Positions 45,531 to 55,787 of a stretch of DNA of 55,787 nt are shown one piece after another. Source of the stretch: Heliocybe sulcata (Eukaryota; Basidiomycota; Agaricomycetes; Gloeophyllales; Gloeophyllaceae); assembly GCA_004369045.1 (NCBI GenBank), contig ML213522.1, positions 506,882-562,668 of the forward strand, written 5' to 3'. The translations under genes were made by a program, and so were the position numbers. The notes below the pieces were generated by a model that saw only the letters and a program-made list of their open reading frames with translations, made no database searches and was not told the DNA's origin. Numbering within the stretch: position 1 is the stretch's first letter; the number at the start of each line of letters is the position of its first letter.

Positions 45531-46468
45531 CACAAACGCGTCAAGGAACTTGTGAGACAGTGAAAGTTAGATGGACAAGGTAAACTGGGACGGGGTGAGC
45601 GGCGGGACAGAGAGCGCCAACCCGCCCTCGTTCCCCGACTCCTTACCGAGCCCGCCAAGATGAACCCAACAGCATTGACCCGCTGGACCTCTACCTCCGC
45701 AATATCCGCGTGGTCCATAGGGTCCCTCGACTCTACACAGGTACGTTCCACTTCCTCATCTTTGTCCAGGTGTGGCTATGCGACCAGTAGCAGCGACACT
45801 GCTGTGTGGCGCATGTCGGGCGCAGTGTATATGCAGACAGTCCCGCTTGTGAGCACGCGTGCGTCCATCACCTTCTTCGCTAAGGTTGAGATGCTGACCG
45901 GTACCTGAGGCATACATGGAATGCTTGTTGATGTCACGTCGCGGCCACACATCACCATACATTCAAATCCATCTGGCACTTCGCGCTCCGACACCTGTTC
46001 TGTACAACTTGCATACTCCCTCTGCCATGTCCATCTCCAGAACTCGTACACACTAGTCGTGCTTTATGAAGCTTCCCACTGCCCGCCCGCCGCCCGCCTC
46101 TCATTTGCGCTTGCCCCATTTCCCACATCGTCGTTGGCCATCGAGAATGTGCACCTCGAGTGTGCGCTTCAGCAGCTCGTGGGGCCGAGAAGAGTGGGAG
46201 GTGCAGTCTGCGCAGGCGAGGCAGGTGCGACTGGGTATTCATCAGGTGGGTGGTCGGGGATCGAGCAGGTGTGACTTGACTGGTACGAGCGGAGTATTGC
46301 GAGGGCCGAAGGGCTACAGCGCATACATGCTCGTGTATTCCCTAATTTACTAATATAAGTAATTATTTGAGCATTGTAAATGAATATTATATTGCATATG
46401 TCGAATATTAGGCTGTCCACTATATACCACTAGGCTGGGGTATTCAGAGGCTGTATAGTCCAGCCAGT
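45531..46468. other. Unassigned sequence between pseudogene and repeats
   Basis: A plus-strand piece near 45670-45737 reads NSIDPLDLYLRNIRVVHR and ends at a GTACGT donor, so it looks like an exon, but I cannot assign it or find its partners. Nothing else was recognised. Confidence 0.35.
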
Positions 46469-46622
46469 CACATCTGTTCAGAGGACGGAACACCTGATGT
46501 ATGCTGAGGGTCCGTACAGATTTGTATATATATAAATATCAAGGAATTCGGGAGTTTGCAGGGATCACCTATCCGGGGTCCGAACAGATGTGTATTCGCG
46601 AGACGTCCACATCTGTTCGGAC
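46469..46622. repeat. Module copies, including a perfect 15-base inverted repeat
   Basis: GTCCGAACAGATGTG at 46578-46592 and its exact reverse complement at 46608-46622 are separated by 15 bases. Further copies lie at 46469-46479 (inverted, partial) and 46510-46524 (direct, two mismatches). The spacer contains TATTCGCGAG, whose complement CTCGCGAATA is also in the third unit of the tandem set near 44943. Confidence 0.8.
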
Positions 46623-46742
46623 ATTGACTACTTGTACCTAGAACACAGTGTGACGTCTATACGTCAACAGCCGTGTCCATCCCACAAATCATATCAATAC
46701 ATCCTAGTCCTTTTGTCCTGCATCACCGGCCGCCTGGACGCG

Positions 46743-47983
46743 TCATACCAGAGTCTTCATCTTGTAAATCTCTTCCCTCTGACCATAGTTTATTGACTGG
46801 CTCGCTGACGGGCCGTCATCCATAGCGGGGGACAGTGCATCAGGCTCCACGATGGGGTGGTTCGAGTGGCGGAGTCTGCTAGTTCTCATAGAGCGGACAC
46901 TGCGCTCTTGCTCACTGTGCGTCCCGGACGTTCGCCCGAGGCCGACGCGGACAATTATCAGCGTCGGCGCTAAGCACTATTGCACTCCTCAGTCAACACT
47001 TCGACTGGAAAAACATGGCAACAAAAGACGCACGTAGATCTGCGGCGCGGAATTTGTCATGATCCAAATCGCCTCGCTATGCCTTGCGTACATAACTACG
47101 AGCGCGATCTGTGCCGCGCTGAAGATGGCGCCGCTCTCGACTACCATTCCGACCACCGTGCGGTACTTCCGCGCCTGTGTCTGGTCGAGTCCCTTGGCCA
47201 TGTAGTATATCCGCCCAGAAATGATCAAGGTCAACGAGAGGTTCGTGACAAGTGAGAGAATGAGGGACGCTTCTGCGAAGATGCCCACGGCGCCGGCGAA
47301 GCCAGTGTTGTTCGGGGGCTGACGACCCAGTTCCACTGAACTGAGGATGGCGGTGACTGGAACTCGGTGGAACTCGGTGAGTATGGATGTCTATATATTA
47401 AAGTGACACATAGTCCTACCGACGAATGCAGACGCCAGTAATGCCGGTAGTAATATTGCGAAGACCCTCCTCTCCCAGACGAGCCAGCATCTGTGCAACT
47501 GCCAGACATCGTAAGTAGCCTCTTGAATCCTGCGGACCGGACTTACCAGGACCAGATTTCCCAGGATGTCGCAGACGTACATCGCGCTGATTGATTTTAG
47601 TTGATAGTACGCGGTGCCCACCAGGGCTGCAGGTCCTCCAGGCGCGTCTCGTCTTGTGATCTTGGAAAATGCAAGTAAAACATCCTGGGACCCGGTTATA
47701 AGGAGCTTACGAAGGCGGAAAGCACGATGTAGAAAGTAAAGGCGATATGCACGGTGGCCGCGACGTAAAGGAGAGAGCTCAACGTCAGCATCAGCCAGTT
47801 GACGTTTCTCGTCCTCCTTTGCCAGGTCAAGAAGACAATCGACGTGGCGAACGCCCCCACGTACAGGCCTTCAGGTGAACAATTTAGTCCTGACCCGGTA
47901 GCAAGCGTTTAATCATACGCACCGTAGAGCAGGGCCTCGAGGCCGAAGCCTACCAGGAAGGCTCTGTCAGCCGAAAGAGACAT
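46743..47983 (-). CDS. Multi-pass membrane protein, tandem copy 2
   Basis: Spliced gene of about 330 residues with six introns, paralogous to 48759-50002. It begins MSLSADRAFLVGFGLEALLYG; the next exon adds LYVGAFATSIVFLTWQRR. Further helices are NWLMLTLSSLLYVAATVHIA, MYVCDILGNLVL and HRCWLVWERRVFAILLPALL. The best conserved part is GIFAEASLILSLVTNLSLT, RIYYMAKGL, then VVESGAIFSAAQIALVVMYA and APQIY-CLAPTLIIVRVGLGR. The C-terminal tail is hydrophilic, ending YKMKTLV. About seven membrane segments can be counted. This resembles a large Agaricomycete-specific family of seven-helix proteins of unknown function. I cannot give a domain name with certainty. All exon joins keep frame. Confidence 0.82.
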
Positions 47984-48758
47984 TATTTCACGGATGCGTG
48001 CAGGAGGGGCCCCGGTCGTAAGCTCTAGACAGCCTGCATAGTATATAACAAGGAGGTATTAACAAATTTCCCGCAGTAATGCTCATGCGAGAGCGGAAAA
48101 GGATCATCAGCGCTGGTCTGAAGTCAAGGGAGGACATCCATCAATCCCGCGCATTTCAGTAGTGGGAACGGTAAGGCGCAGTACTCCGAGTCCCTTGCGC
48201 AAAAAAGAGTTCGTCTGCTCCGACTCCCCGGATAGGCTGGTCCTAACAGTCGGAGGAGCTAAGCTTAGATGTGGTTTGCCTCCCCGAGTCTCAGCAGACC
48301 TGCGCTAGCAACGAATGTCTACATCGCGAGATAGAAGATCAGGATTGCTCGGGCGCTCGGGCATCTAGCCCGGCGACTCGTATCATCATCACGCTGACCC
48401 ATCGGACTATTTGCTGCTACAGATAGACATCACCTTGGCGAATGTGAGCTGAGGGAATGCTGGGATCCGGTCAATACTTGCTGAGAACAAAGACCTCGAA
48501 TCATGAGTGCAGTGAGTCAGTACATCAGATGGCCGGGTATTTTGCCTGACGTGCCCATGTCGTCTGTCAATCAGATCAGCACTAACATCCGCACATCCGG
48601 AGGTGTATCCGTGAATACCAAGATACACCCGGGGACCAGAATAGCACAGGATGGTTTTTGCAGTTTGTACATGAAGCGAAACCATGCCTTTACTAAAAGC
48701 GATACACATCAGTACATCACTCTACCGGAGTCCTACACCAACTGCTCATCCATGTCCA
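47984..48758. other. Intergenic between the tandem membrane proteins
   Basis: The 775 bases between the stop of copy 1 and the start of copy 2 contain promoter sequence for copy 2. No gene was recognised. Confidence 0.5.
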
Positions 48759-50002
48759 TCATACCAGAGATGCCAGTGTATAACCCTCGCTCCGATTACC
48801 GGTTATTGACTCGGTGGACAAGGGTCTATCGTCGGTGACAGAGGAGAGTTGGTCAGGCCTCGCAAAAGCAAGATCTTTTGACAGGCGAAGGCTGCTACTA
48901 GAACTGCGTTCTTGCTTGCTGCCAGTGCCAGAGGATGACCTCCCTAGACCAACGCGTACTATTATCAGCGTGGGGGCTAAGCACTGTTGTGTCGCATGCA
49001 TCAGCAAAGACACCGATACGGTCAGTGACAAAGGAACTCACATAGATTTGGGGAACCGAATTCGTCATAACCCAAATCTTCTGACTATGCAGACTAAACA
49101 TTACCACCAGTGCGATCTGGGCGGCAGTAAAGATCGCCCCGCTTTCCACAACCATCGCTATCACCATCCCGTATCTCCGCTTTTGCGCGCGCTGGAGTCT
49201 TCGGGCCATATAATAGATACGGCCCGAGATAAGGAGGGTAATGGAGAGGTTTGTGACGAGGGAGAGGAGCAGAGATGCTTCTGCAAAGATGCCGACACGG
49301 GAGGCAAAGACATTTGTATTCGTAGGCTCGCGGGCGAGTTCCACGGAGCTCAGAACGGAGGTGGCTGGTGTTGGACTTTAGTAAAGCTCGGTATGTTGCC
49401 GGCCACATTACGTAGTAGGCTTACCAGTCAGCGCACATAGCGAGGACGTAGGCAGTAAAACAGCGAGGAATCTCTTCTCCCAGACGAGCCAGCATCTGTA
49501 TAGCTGAGGAAGGTCACAGCATCACTCAACCTCATGCGGGCACACCACTCACAAGCACCAAATCCCCAAGTATATCGCACACATACATGGTAGATATCGA
49601 CTTCACTTGATAGTAGGTCATATTGACGAGCGTCGAGGGGCCTTCTATCGCGTCTCGGCTAGTAACCTTGTGAGCTGATTAATATCTGCAGCTGCAGGAC
49701 GCAGGTGAAGGTACATACAAAGATGGCGAGTACATTATCAAAACTTATTCCAAGGTGCACTGTCGCAGCGACGAACAGGAGACAGCTCGAGGTAAGCATT
49801 ATCCAGTTGACATCCGTCGTCTTGCGACGCCAGCCCAAGAAGGCGATGGACGTCGCGAATGCGCCAAAGTACAGACCTTCGTAAACGAGCAAATCAGTTC
49901 TTGCACCACACGACTAGCAAAATACAGGCGGCCAGACATACCGTAGAGCAGAGCCTCCAGGGCGAAACCTACGAGGTAGGCTTTGTCGGGTGGGAAAGAC
50001 AT
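48759..50002 (-). CDS. Multi-pass membrane protein, tandem copy 1
   Basis: Paralogue of 46743-47983 with the same exon layout. It starts MSFPPDKAYLVGFALEALLYG, then LYFGAFATSIAFLGWRRK, NWIMLTSSCLLFVAATVHLG, MYVCDILGDLVL and YRCWLVWEKRFLAVLLPTSS. Then come GIFAEASLLLSLVTNLSIT, RIYYMARRL and VVESGAIFTAAQIALVVMFS. The junction VPQIY-CLAPTLIIVRVGLGR crosses the last intron. The cytosolic tail is Ser-rich, ending EGYTLASLV. One splice acceptor, after an AACACCAG run near 49364, is needed to avoid a stop and gives ALTATSVLSSVELA, matching copy 2. Both copies look intact, so this is a live tandem duplication. Function is unknown; seven helices allow but do not prove a receptor-like role. Confidence 0.82.
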
Positions 50003-50971
50003 ACTTCCGAAGATTCGTCAAGGAGGAAGGAAGCTTGGCGAGCTTTGACATTCTTCAGCACAGTATTAATACACCCTGCTGTGGTTGCAACCGGTCCCGA
50101 AAAGTGGAAGCCGACTGAGTAATCAATGTGGAGAGCCACATCGGCATCCAAGTCTATGTGCGAGTCGCATCAAGGGGAACAACAGCATCCACCCGCACGA
50201 CATGGCGAATCCTAACAATTAGAGGAGGCTGCTCTTGGGCAGTGGACTGCCCTCCTTGGGTTTAGTCTGTGCACTAGTGTAACTTTGTGTATCAGTATGG
50301 GCGGAATATCTCAGGATATAATGGGTGGACCGCCTGATGGGTGTCCAGCATAGAGCCGAACGCAGTGACTGCCGGTTAAGAGTCGTCCAATAAGGATTCG
50401 CACCGAATCTCAGGATCAGCCAACGTGAAGAAAAACTGCCTCGATCCGGTGGTCACTGGACAGTAGATCGACGGCCGGGTACACTTTGACTTGATGAACT
50501 GATGATACCCGTGCTTCTGGAGTTGCTGACACTGAAGCTTAGCATCGAGCAAGCGAAGTGAGAACGGTGTGGTCAGCACCTCCGGTCTCTGGCGCGCTAG
50601 AAGGTAATCGAGAACGTGCGACTGATTCAGCTTTTTTTTGTCCCAGATATGGCAACCAAAACCGCTTACCTGCTTGTCTGGATACCAGGAGCATTGAAGT
50701 CATACTGATGGACAGCTAGTTAAGCAGACGAAGACAGAAATGCCATAGCTGGGCACCAGTCCGTCATCTCATAGCCTCCAAGATTCTCTCTTGTCTTGGT
50801 CGGTAGAGAAAAAGACAGAAGCCCGACGATTGGACAAAGGACCGCGTGTCGGAACTTACAGGGTGCTTTCAAGAAAAGGCTACGACGTAGTCAGACCTCG
50901 TGCCCGTATGGCATTAACCGAGAGGTGCGGACGATACATCACGCTATATAGACAATATCCCCGCGGTATCT
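50003..50971. other. Intergenic, nothing recognised
   Basis: Contains the promoter side of membrane protein copy 1 and the 3' side of the secreted protein. A minus-strand frame of 67 codons at 50376-50579 has no family features. Confidence 0.4.
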
Positions 50972-51573
50972 TCAACTGAAGATAGTGCAGGCAGTCGCAG
51001 CCTCACAGGCACTTGAGCTCGCACCAGACAGAGTCGCCACATTTCCAAACTACGTCACATATGGGATTAGCCCTGGAAACCGGGTGACCAACGCAAGGAC
51101 TTACTTGATCATAGGTGCAGATACCACTGAAATACGCGCACTGCCACCCTCTGAAGTAGTTGATCAGTATGCCCGCATCTCCGTTGAGATCCGCAGGGCA
51201 AGTACAGCCAGAGGCCGCACAGGGTGCATCTTCAAGGCAGTTGCCCTGCTCCGTATTCTGCAAGCGTCCGGTCTGGGCAGACAAATTAGCTACGTCACGG
51301 GAAGCTTCCGAAGCGTATACATACGACATCGTCCCAGGCGCAGGCTCCGTTCGGATACGCGCACTGGTAGCCCGGGAAGATGTTGATTAAAATGCCAGAG
51401 CCTCCGTACGAGTCATTCGGGCACGCGCATCCCGCCAAGTTTGAGGCCCAGGTCAGAATGCCGTCTGATCCGGAGCGCTCAGCGAGCTCTGTGGGATGAG
51501 CATTGGTACTAACAAGCAATGTAGAGAAGAGAACGACAGCGCTGAAGAGTCGGAGGAGTGGGACGGCAGTCAT
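50972..51573 (-). CDS. Small secreted protein with two Cys-rich modules
   Basis: Three exons encode 164 residues. MTAVPLLRLFSAVVLFSTLL begins a signal peptide ending near VSTNA. Module 1 contains CACPNDSYGGSGILINIFPG and YQCAYPNGACAWDDV. After an intron and TGRLQNTEQGNC, module 2 reads CTCPADLNGDAGILINYFRG and WQCAYFSGICTYDQ. After the second intron, FGNVATLSGASSSACEAATA leads to the stop at 50972-50974. The modules share C-x-CP-x-D-x4-GILIN-x-F-x-G-x-QCAY-x3-G-x-C, with introns at equivalent places, so the gene arose by internal duplication. Even Cys numbers suggest disulfides. I recall this pattern from Agaricomycete small secreted proteins, but know no biochemical role. An effector or wall role is speculation. 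Confidence 0.82.
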
Positions 51574-51650
51574 GGCTGCCTGGGCTGCTTCTGGTACTCG
51601 TATGATCAGAGCGAGTCTGCTTTTCTCCCTCTGAGAGGAAGATGGGGAGC

Positions 51651-51657
51651 TTTTATA
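51651..51657 (-). promoter_or_regulatory. TATA box TATAAAA
   Basis: TATAAAA on the minus strand, about 80 bases upstream of the ATG of the secreted protein, the usual spacing for this genome type. Confidence 0.6.
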
Positions 51658-51962
51658 GAGACTCACATTCACCAATCACGGACATCGCAACTCCGTGTCT
51701 GGTTTGTATTGATGACCTTACAACCTATCCCTCATCGTATTCCTGAAGCCCTGCCATTTCTGTGTATGTTTCAGGTACGCAGCATGATCCGAGGACCCAG
51801 CTAGGCCTTCGGAAACCGAGGATTGTCCTGCCGAACATCCCAGACGTCAGATGGAAGCACTCGGGACCGATGCCTACGTGGGCACGTTGACACGTTACAC
51901 CGCATAAAGCAGGAACAGGAATTTGAGCGACAACATCCACGCGCGGAGGTCAGGGCGATCAG
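51658..51962. other. Short intergenic stretch
   Basis: Upstream region of the secreted-protein gene; nothing further seen. Confidence 0.4.
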
Positions 51963-52365
51963 TCAAAAGTTATCCAAGACATACGCGCATAGACAGGAGC
52001 AGACAGGACCGGGCATAGACCGAGACAGGTTGAACAGAGGAAGTCCGACGTGCATCGAGAAGGGGACAGAGTAACTGCTGGTGGATAGTCCGATTTTCGC
52101 GTCCTGGATATCAAGTAAAGCGTTCTTCCCCGGTTCATCAAGATCAGAGTATGCCACAAAGACTGAGTGCTGAACTTGGACGTTCCGTGGCATGCGACGT
52201 ACCCGATGGGCGACTATGACAATCGGATCCAGGAACGGCCAACATGCATAGTACATTTGGCAAATGATGAATAGTGCCAGTGATGTTGCTCGGAAGAACC
52301 AGCCATGGGAACTATCGGAAATAGAGGCCTTATGTGATGGCTGGAGTCCGTCGCTGGCAGGAGCT
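51963..52365 (-). other. Possible coding fragment with one membrane helix
   Basis: A minus-strand frame stays open for about 130 codons. It contains a hydrophobic segment TSLALFIICQMYYACW, then RMPRNVQVQHSVFVAYSDLD and SVPFSMHVGLPLFNLSR before a stop at 51963. Composition is protein-like, but I could not connect it in phase to the ATG-led frame at 52465, and I do not recognise a family. It may be a gene fragment or an exon of a model I missed. Confidence 0.3.
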
Positions 52366-54386
52366 CCTTACTTAGCATGATACGCTTGCTACTGTATCGC
52401 TGGTTCGTCAGCAGAGGAATGACAACAAAGAGAGATAACGAGAAATCAGTTGCGCCAGACGTCACTTCGTGTTGGGTCGCGATTTCTCGTTGATAGGTCG
52501 GGGGGGAGTTCGGTTCGGCAGGACCGTCAGATCACGTGATCGCGTTAGGGCAGGTCCAGAAACGCGTCTCAGCCACCAACGCCGCGGTGAGGTGAAATGT
52601 CACGGGGGGCAAAGCAGGTGTCGAATTCCGCGGTGGCGCCGAAATTCGACAGGTTGTCGAGTCAAGTGTCGAATTGCGTCGGCAACCGTGCCTGCCAACG
52701 GCATACGTCATAGATCTGGACCAATTTGGTGAACCTTTCGGGATGTCCCGAAGAGGTGAGCTCGCTGTTCACGATGTCGCTGCTCGTTCACCGTTGATTG
52801 TGCTCCAGCAAATCCGACTCTTCTCTCAGGGCAATATTTGAGCGGCGGCCGGCGGAGAGCATGATCGACACAACAAGCACTCAGTACTCAGTGCTCATCC
52901 TCCGTCGGCAGGACAAACCCATGAATCATGTCATCAACGGTATTCTGGTCAGGAGTAGGCTGGGACGGTAAGCACCTCAAACGCTTCTGGCTGAATTGTG
53001 CACTTCACCTGAAGCTGGACACCTCTGCCGTCAGATTAGTCATGTGCGAAGTCAGCAATCGCACATCAGTTGCCCGCTGGAGGAGGATCGGAAGAACGAG
53101 ACTGATGACGGCCCCTCGATTGAGGCCTGAACGTTGAACGTTGAACACCCATCAGCGTGCCGTCTGACCTTTTGCGCAACCAACGTAAGGCTCTCGTGCA
53201 CGTGCAGCTCATTGCTGCCAGCCTTGGATTCCCATGTCGTCCACCGTACCTCTACCGTCATACTCCTGCTCGTCACCCGCCGCCAGTCCTTCCGCACATG
53301 TTCGGTGCCCCGCTCACTATATGGCCCGTGAGTAACCGGCACCTTCGAATTGGTGTACTGCGTACTCATCACTTGTGCAGTACAGCTGGTCATCCAGTCA
53401 CTCCTCGGGGCATGGCCAGCCCATCCGCAGGCGGGCATTTCAACCTCGTATCTGACGGCTCCGGCTTGAGAGCGCATCAGTCATGTAAGTGTGATGGCTG
53501 GCGGGAGGTAGCACGGACTTGACGCGTTGACAGCAGGTGGACTTCGAACAGCCATGGCAGGACAGAAGGAGGAATCACGGCTTGGAGACTGACGGGTTCA
53601 ACCCGGAAGTCAACATTGCCTTGATGCGGGCCCTGCATTTCTGTCCGTGCTCCCAAACTTCAGCCGGATGCTGGTTGCGGGGTAAAATTCGTGCCAGGAC
53701 GACCAACCGTCACAACAGGACCCGATAACGCACAAGGTTAGATAGCAACACTTAGTTTTGTATTCGGCAGCATCATCTGCTACGTATTCATCTGGACATT
53801 CCGTCATTTCTTCTAGCTAGTGTTCAGAGAGGTGGGCCGATTCTCTGATCTGCATCCGACTCCCGCTTATATTCGTCCTCTAGATTGCTTTCAGCTGTCA
53901 AGTAGTCGCTAAACATGTCTTACAGATGGACAGTGGGTATCTGATCCCGTATGCTACCACCGCTCAGACTCCGTCGGTGAGGTCGTGTTACAGATCTAGG
54001 CTGCCTTTCTTGCGGATCGCCTTCAAAGTGCACAGTCTGCGGGTAGCGACAAGGGACAAAGTCACGAAGTAAGAGTGCACAATATTGGCACCAAACGAGG
54101 GCTCATAGAAATGCGGAACAAGCAGTAACCTTAACCCTGTACCGTCCCTGATCGTACTGTCGATTTCGTCCCTCCGCTTGCAAAACAGAGTCCATGCATT
54201 TGTACATAGTAGCATATCTCAGACCGTGAATTAGCTTATTAGGCCAGTGCAAGGCATTGTCGTTGCTTCCTCACTTCCCTTTCCCAGGCGCACGAGAGAA
54301 CCTCGACGATTGAAGCCCCGTTCTGATTACTGGCTACAATCCCCTTCATCCACCTTAGAGCTGCGAGAGCTGTACTTATCTAGGAA
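52366..54386. other. Gene-poor stretch before the transposase
   Basis: No gene was recognised. Three copies of TGTCGAATT (two direct, one inverted) lie within 57 bases at 52619-52675. The left end of the transposon should lie somewhere here, but I could not locate its terminal repeat. Confidence 0.4.
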
Positions 54387-55787
54387 ATGCAACCAGGCTC
54401 TACTGATGATGAAATGCTGGATGCTGGTACGCAAGGTGGTCACAAGCGGCCGCGGCGTATCCTGTGCCTTTGCGATACGTGCAGCCGCCACTTTCATGAA
54501 GACGAGAATGGACAAAAGCAACCTGGTCTCTTTGTACATCCCAATACTTGCCGCTCACATCTGAAGTACGATGCTGAGCTCCGGCGGGATATGTACAAGC
54601 CCGATTCCCAACAGGATGGCTCTGTCTATGAGCAGCTACGTGATGTGGTCAGGGAAGCGGTGCGTCCTCCCAAGTCAGAGTCGTATGCTTAATACATGCT
54701 AAGAATCATGTGGTTTCTCTTCTAACACCAGCAAGATACCAGTATGGAAGCAGTTCTGGAGACCGGCCAGCACATAGGTACTACCACGTCTGATATGACG
54801 GAGGTAATTCCGAATACAGCTTCAACCTTAACAGAAAACACTGGAGATGGCAAGTATACTTTTCTTGACTATGTTTGAATCATAAGTCTTCTAACAGGTA
54901 TTCACTACAGATTCACAGCTTGAACAGCAGGCATCTGCTATCGTGACGCTGGCCCTTGTTCTTGCAAGCTGGCTTCATGTTTGTTGCGGACTGAGCCGTG
55001 GGGCTTCATCCCGAGTCTTGAAGGTCGTTAATGCAATCATAACGATGACATTCAACCTCGCATGCCTATTCCACATCCTGGCTCATGGCAGCACCAGACG
55101 CATGAACATTAATATGAAGCATGATGTGCGTACCGCAATGTCTAGCCTATCAATAGAACCCTTCTTGCACCGTTCAGTCTGTTGTCCCAAGTGTTTTGCA
55201 CAATATGCCATTGGGGACTGTCCCGATGTATGCCCGCGGAAGGAGACACCACAAAGTAGAGCTTGTGGTGAAGTACTTTGGACTACCCGTCATGGCGGTA
55301 ATGGCGGTTCCATCCGGTGCTCAAAACGTCTCTATACAACTCAGTCATTCGAATCCTGGCTTACGTGGTTCCTATCACGTCCTGGTATTGAAGATGCGAT
55401 GGACGAGTCCTATTCTCACGTACCATCTGGAGATCAGATGCATTCGATATTCGACAGTCCTGCATGGCGAAGCTTCGGTGCCTACACATCTAGACCTGGC
55501 AACCTCGTCTTCAGTTACTTCATTGACTGGTTTAATCCTCTACTGAACAAAATTGCGGGGAAGACAGTCTCAGCTGGGGCGATAATGCTATTCTGCATGA
55601 ACTTACCAGAGCATCTCCAGTACCTGCCTGAAAATACTTTTTTTGCTGGAATCACACCTCCCCCGAAAGAACCATCTGTCACTACAATAAGCAATGTCGC
55701 CGACCCTGTCATAGATCAAATCCGCGAATTCTACAGTGGCAAGCAGATACCCACTCACCGGCATCCGGAAGGCTTCTGGATCAGAGT
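54387..55787 (+). CDS. Plavaka/tnp2-like DNA transposase, N-terminal part
   Basis: The gene runs off the window. Exon 1 (from 54387) gives MQPGSTDDEMLDAG, then RRILCLCDTCSRHFHEDENG and HPNTCRSHL, a Cys/His finger typical of the start of these proteins. Introns follow at about 54660 (GTGCGT donor) and about 54850 (apparent GC donor, GGCAAGT). From about 54911 the frame is open to the end. It shows LACLFHILAHGSTRRMNINM, CCPKCFAQYAIGDCPDVCPR, the block FSYFIDWFNPLLNKIAG, MNLPEHLQYLPENTFFAGI and PPPKEPSVTTISNVADPV. The last two match the LPPEERY-EN-FLAGIIPGPKEP region of the tnp2 transposase family. No stop or frameshift is visible, so this copy may be young. The C-terminal catalytic part is outside the window. 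Confidence 0.82.

Noticed and set aside
48898-49344. 148-codon frame as a stand-alone small membrane protein
   Set aside because: It is one exon plus read-through of an intron in the larger seven-helix gene; splicing restores the conserved tail start.

Overview
The window looks like nuclear DNA of a mushroom-forming basidiomycete (Agaricomycetes). Genes are cut by many introns of about 50-60 bases with GTRNGT...YAG borders. Coding exons are GC-rich, and the families present are typical of wood- or litter-associated fungi: GH28 pectinase, secreted GMC and polyamine oxidases, Cys-rich small secreted proteins, an expanded membrane-protein family and a Plavaka/tnp2-like transposase. No rRNA, tRNA or bacterial-type feature was found. 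All multi-exon models were assembled by eye from reading frame and splice signals.

Layout. 1-2240: a transposon-like unit with long inverted ends and a conserved hairpin. 4321-6504 (+): MFS drug-type transporter. 7322-9495 (-): secreted GH28 exo-polygalacturonase. 10324-15446: two small paralogous orphan genes pointing outwards and bracketing a secreted polyamine oxidase (11432-13266, +) and a small disordered protein (13593-14142, +) whose promoter has two perfect TGACGTCA sites. 16889-19751 (+): MYND-finger samB/MUB1-type protein. 20088-20583 (+): mitochondrial chaperonin 10. 21659-24031 (-): secreted GMC oxidoreductase, followed by a decayed second copy at 25670-26700. 29070-31032: an LTR retrotransposon without coding capacity, with 5-bp target duplication. 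33703-35229 (+): MEF2/Rlm1-type MADS-box factor. 35590-38395 (-): TVP38/DedA membrane protein. 40227-42920 (-): Cys-rich, acidic orphan protein, probably nuclear. 44782-46622: repeats around a broken threonine synthase fragment. 46743-50002 (-): tandem pair of multi-pass membrane proteins. 50972-51573 (-): secreted protein with two Cys-rich modules. 54387 to the window end (+): Plavaka/tnp2-like transposase, cut off by the window edge.

How the genes relate. The left third groups secreted or uptake functions that suit growth on plant material: a pectin-degrading hydrolase, two H2O2-capable flavoenzymes and an exporter or importer. I see no shared regulatory site, so this is proximity rather than a proven cluster. 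The middle (samB, HSP10, MADS, TVP38) is conserved housekeeping and regulatory genes. The right end is accessory: mobile elements, pseudogenes, duplicated membrane proteins and a secreted protein. Gene-poor stretches make up a large part of the window and are AT-richer or repeat-like.
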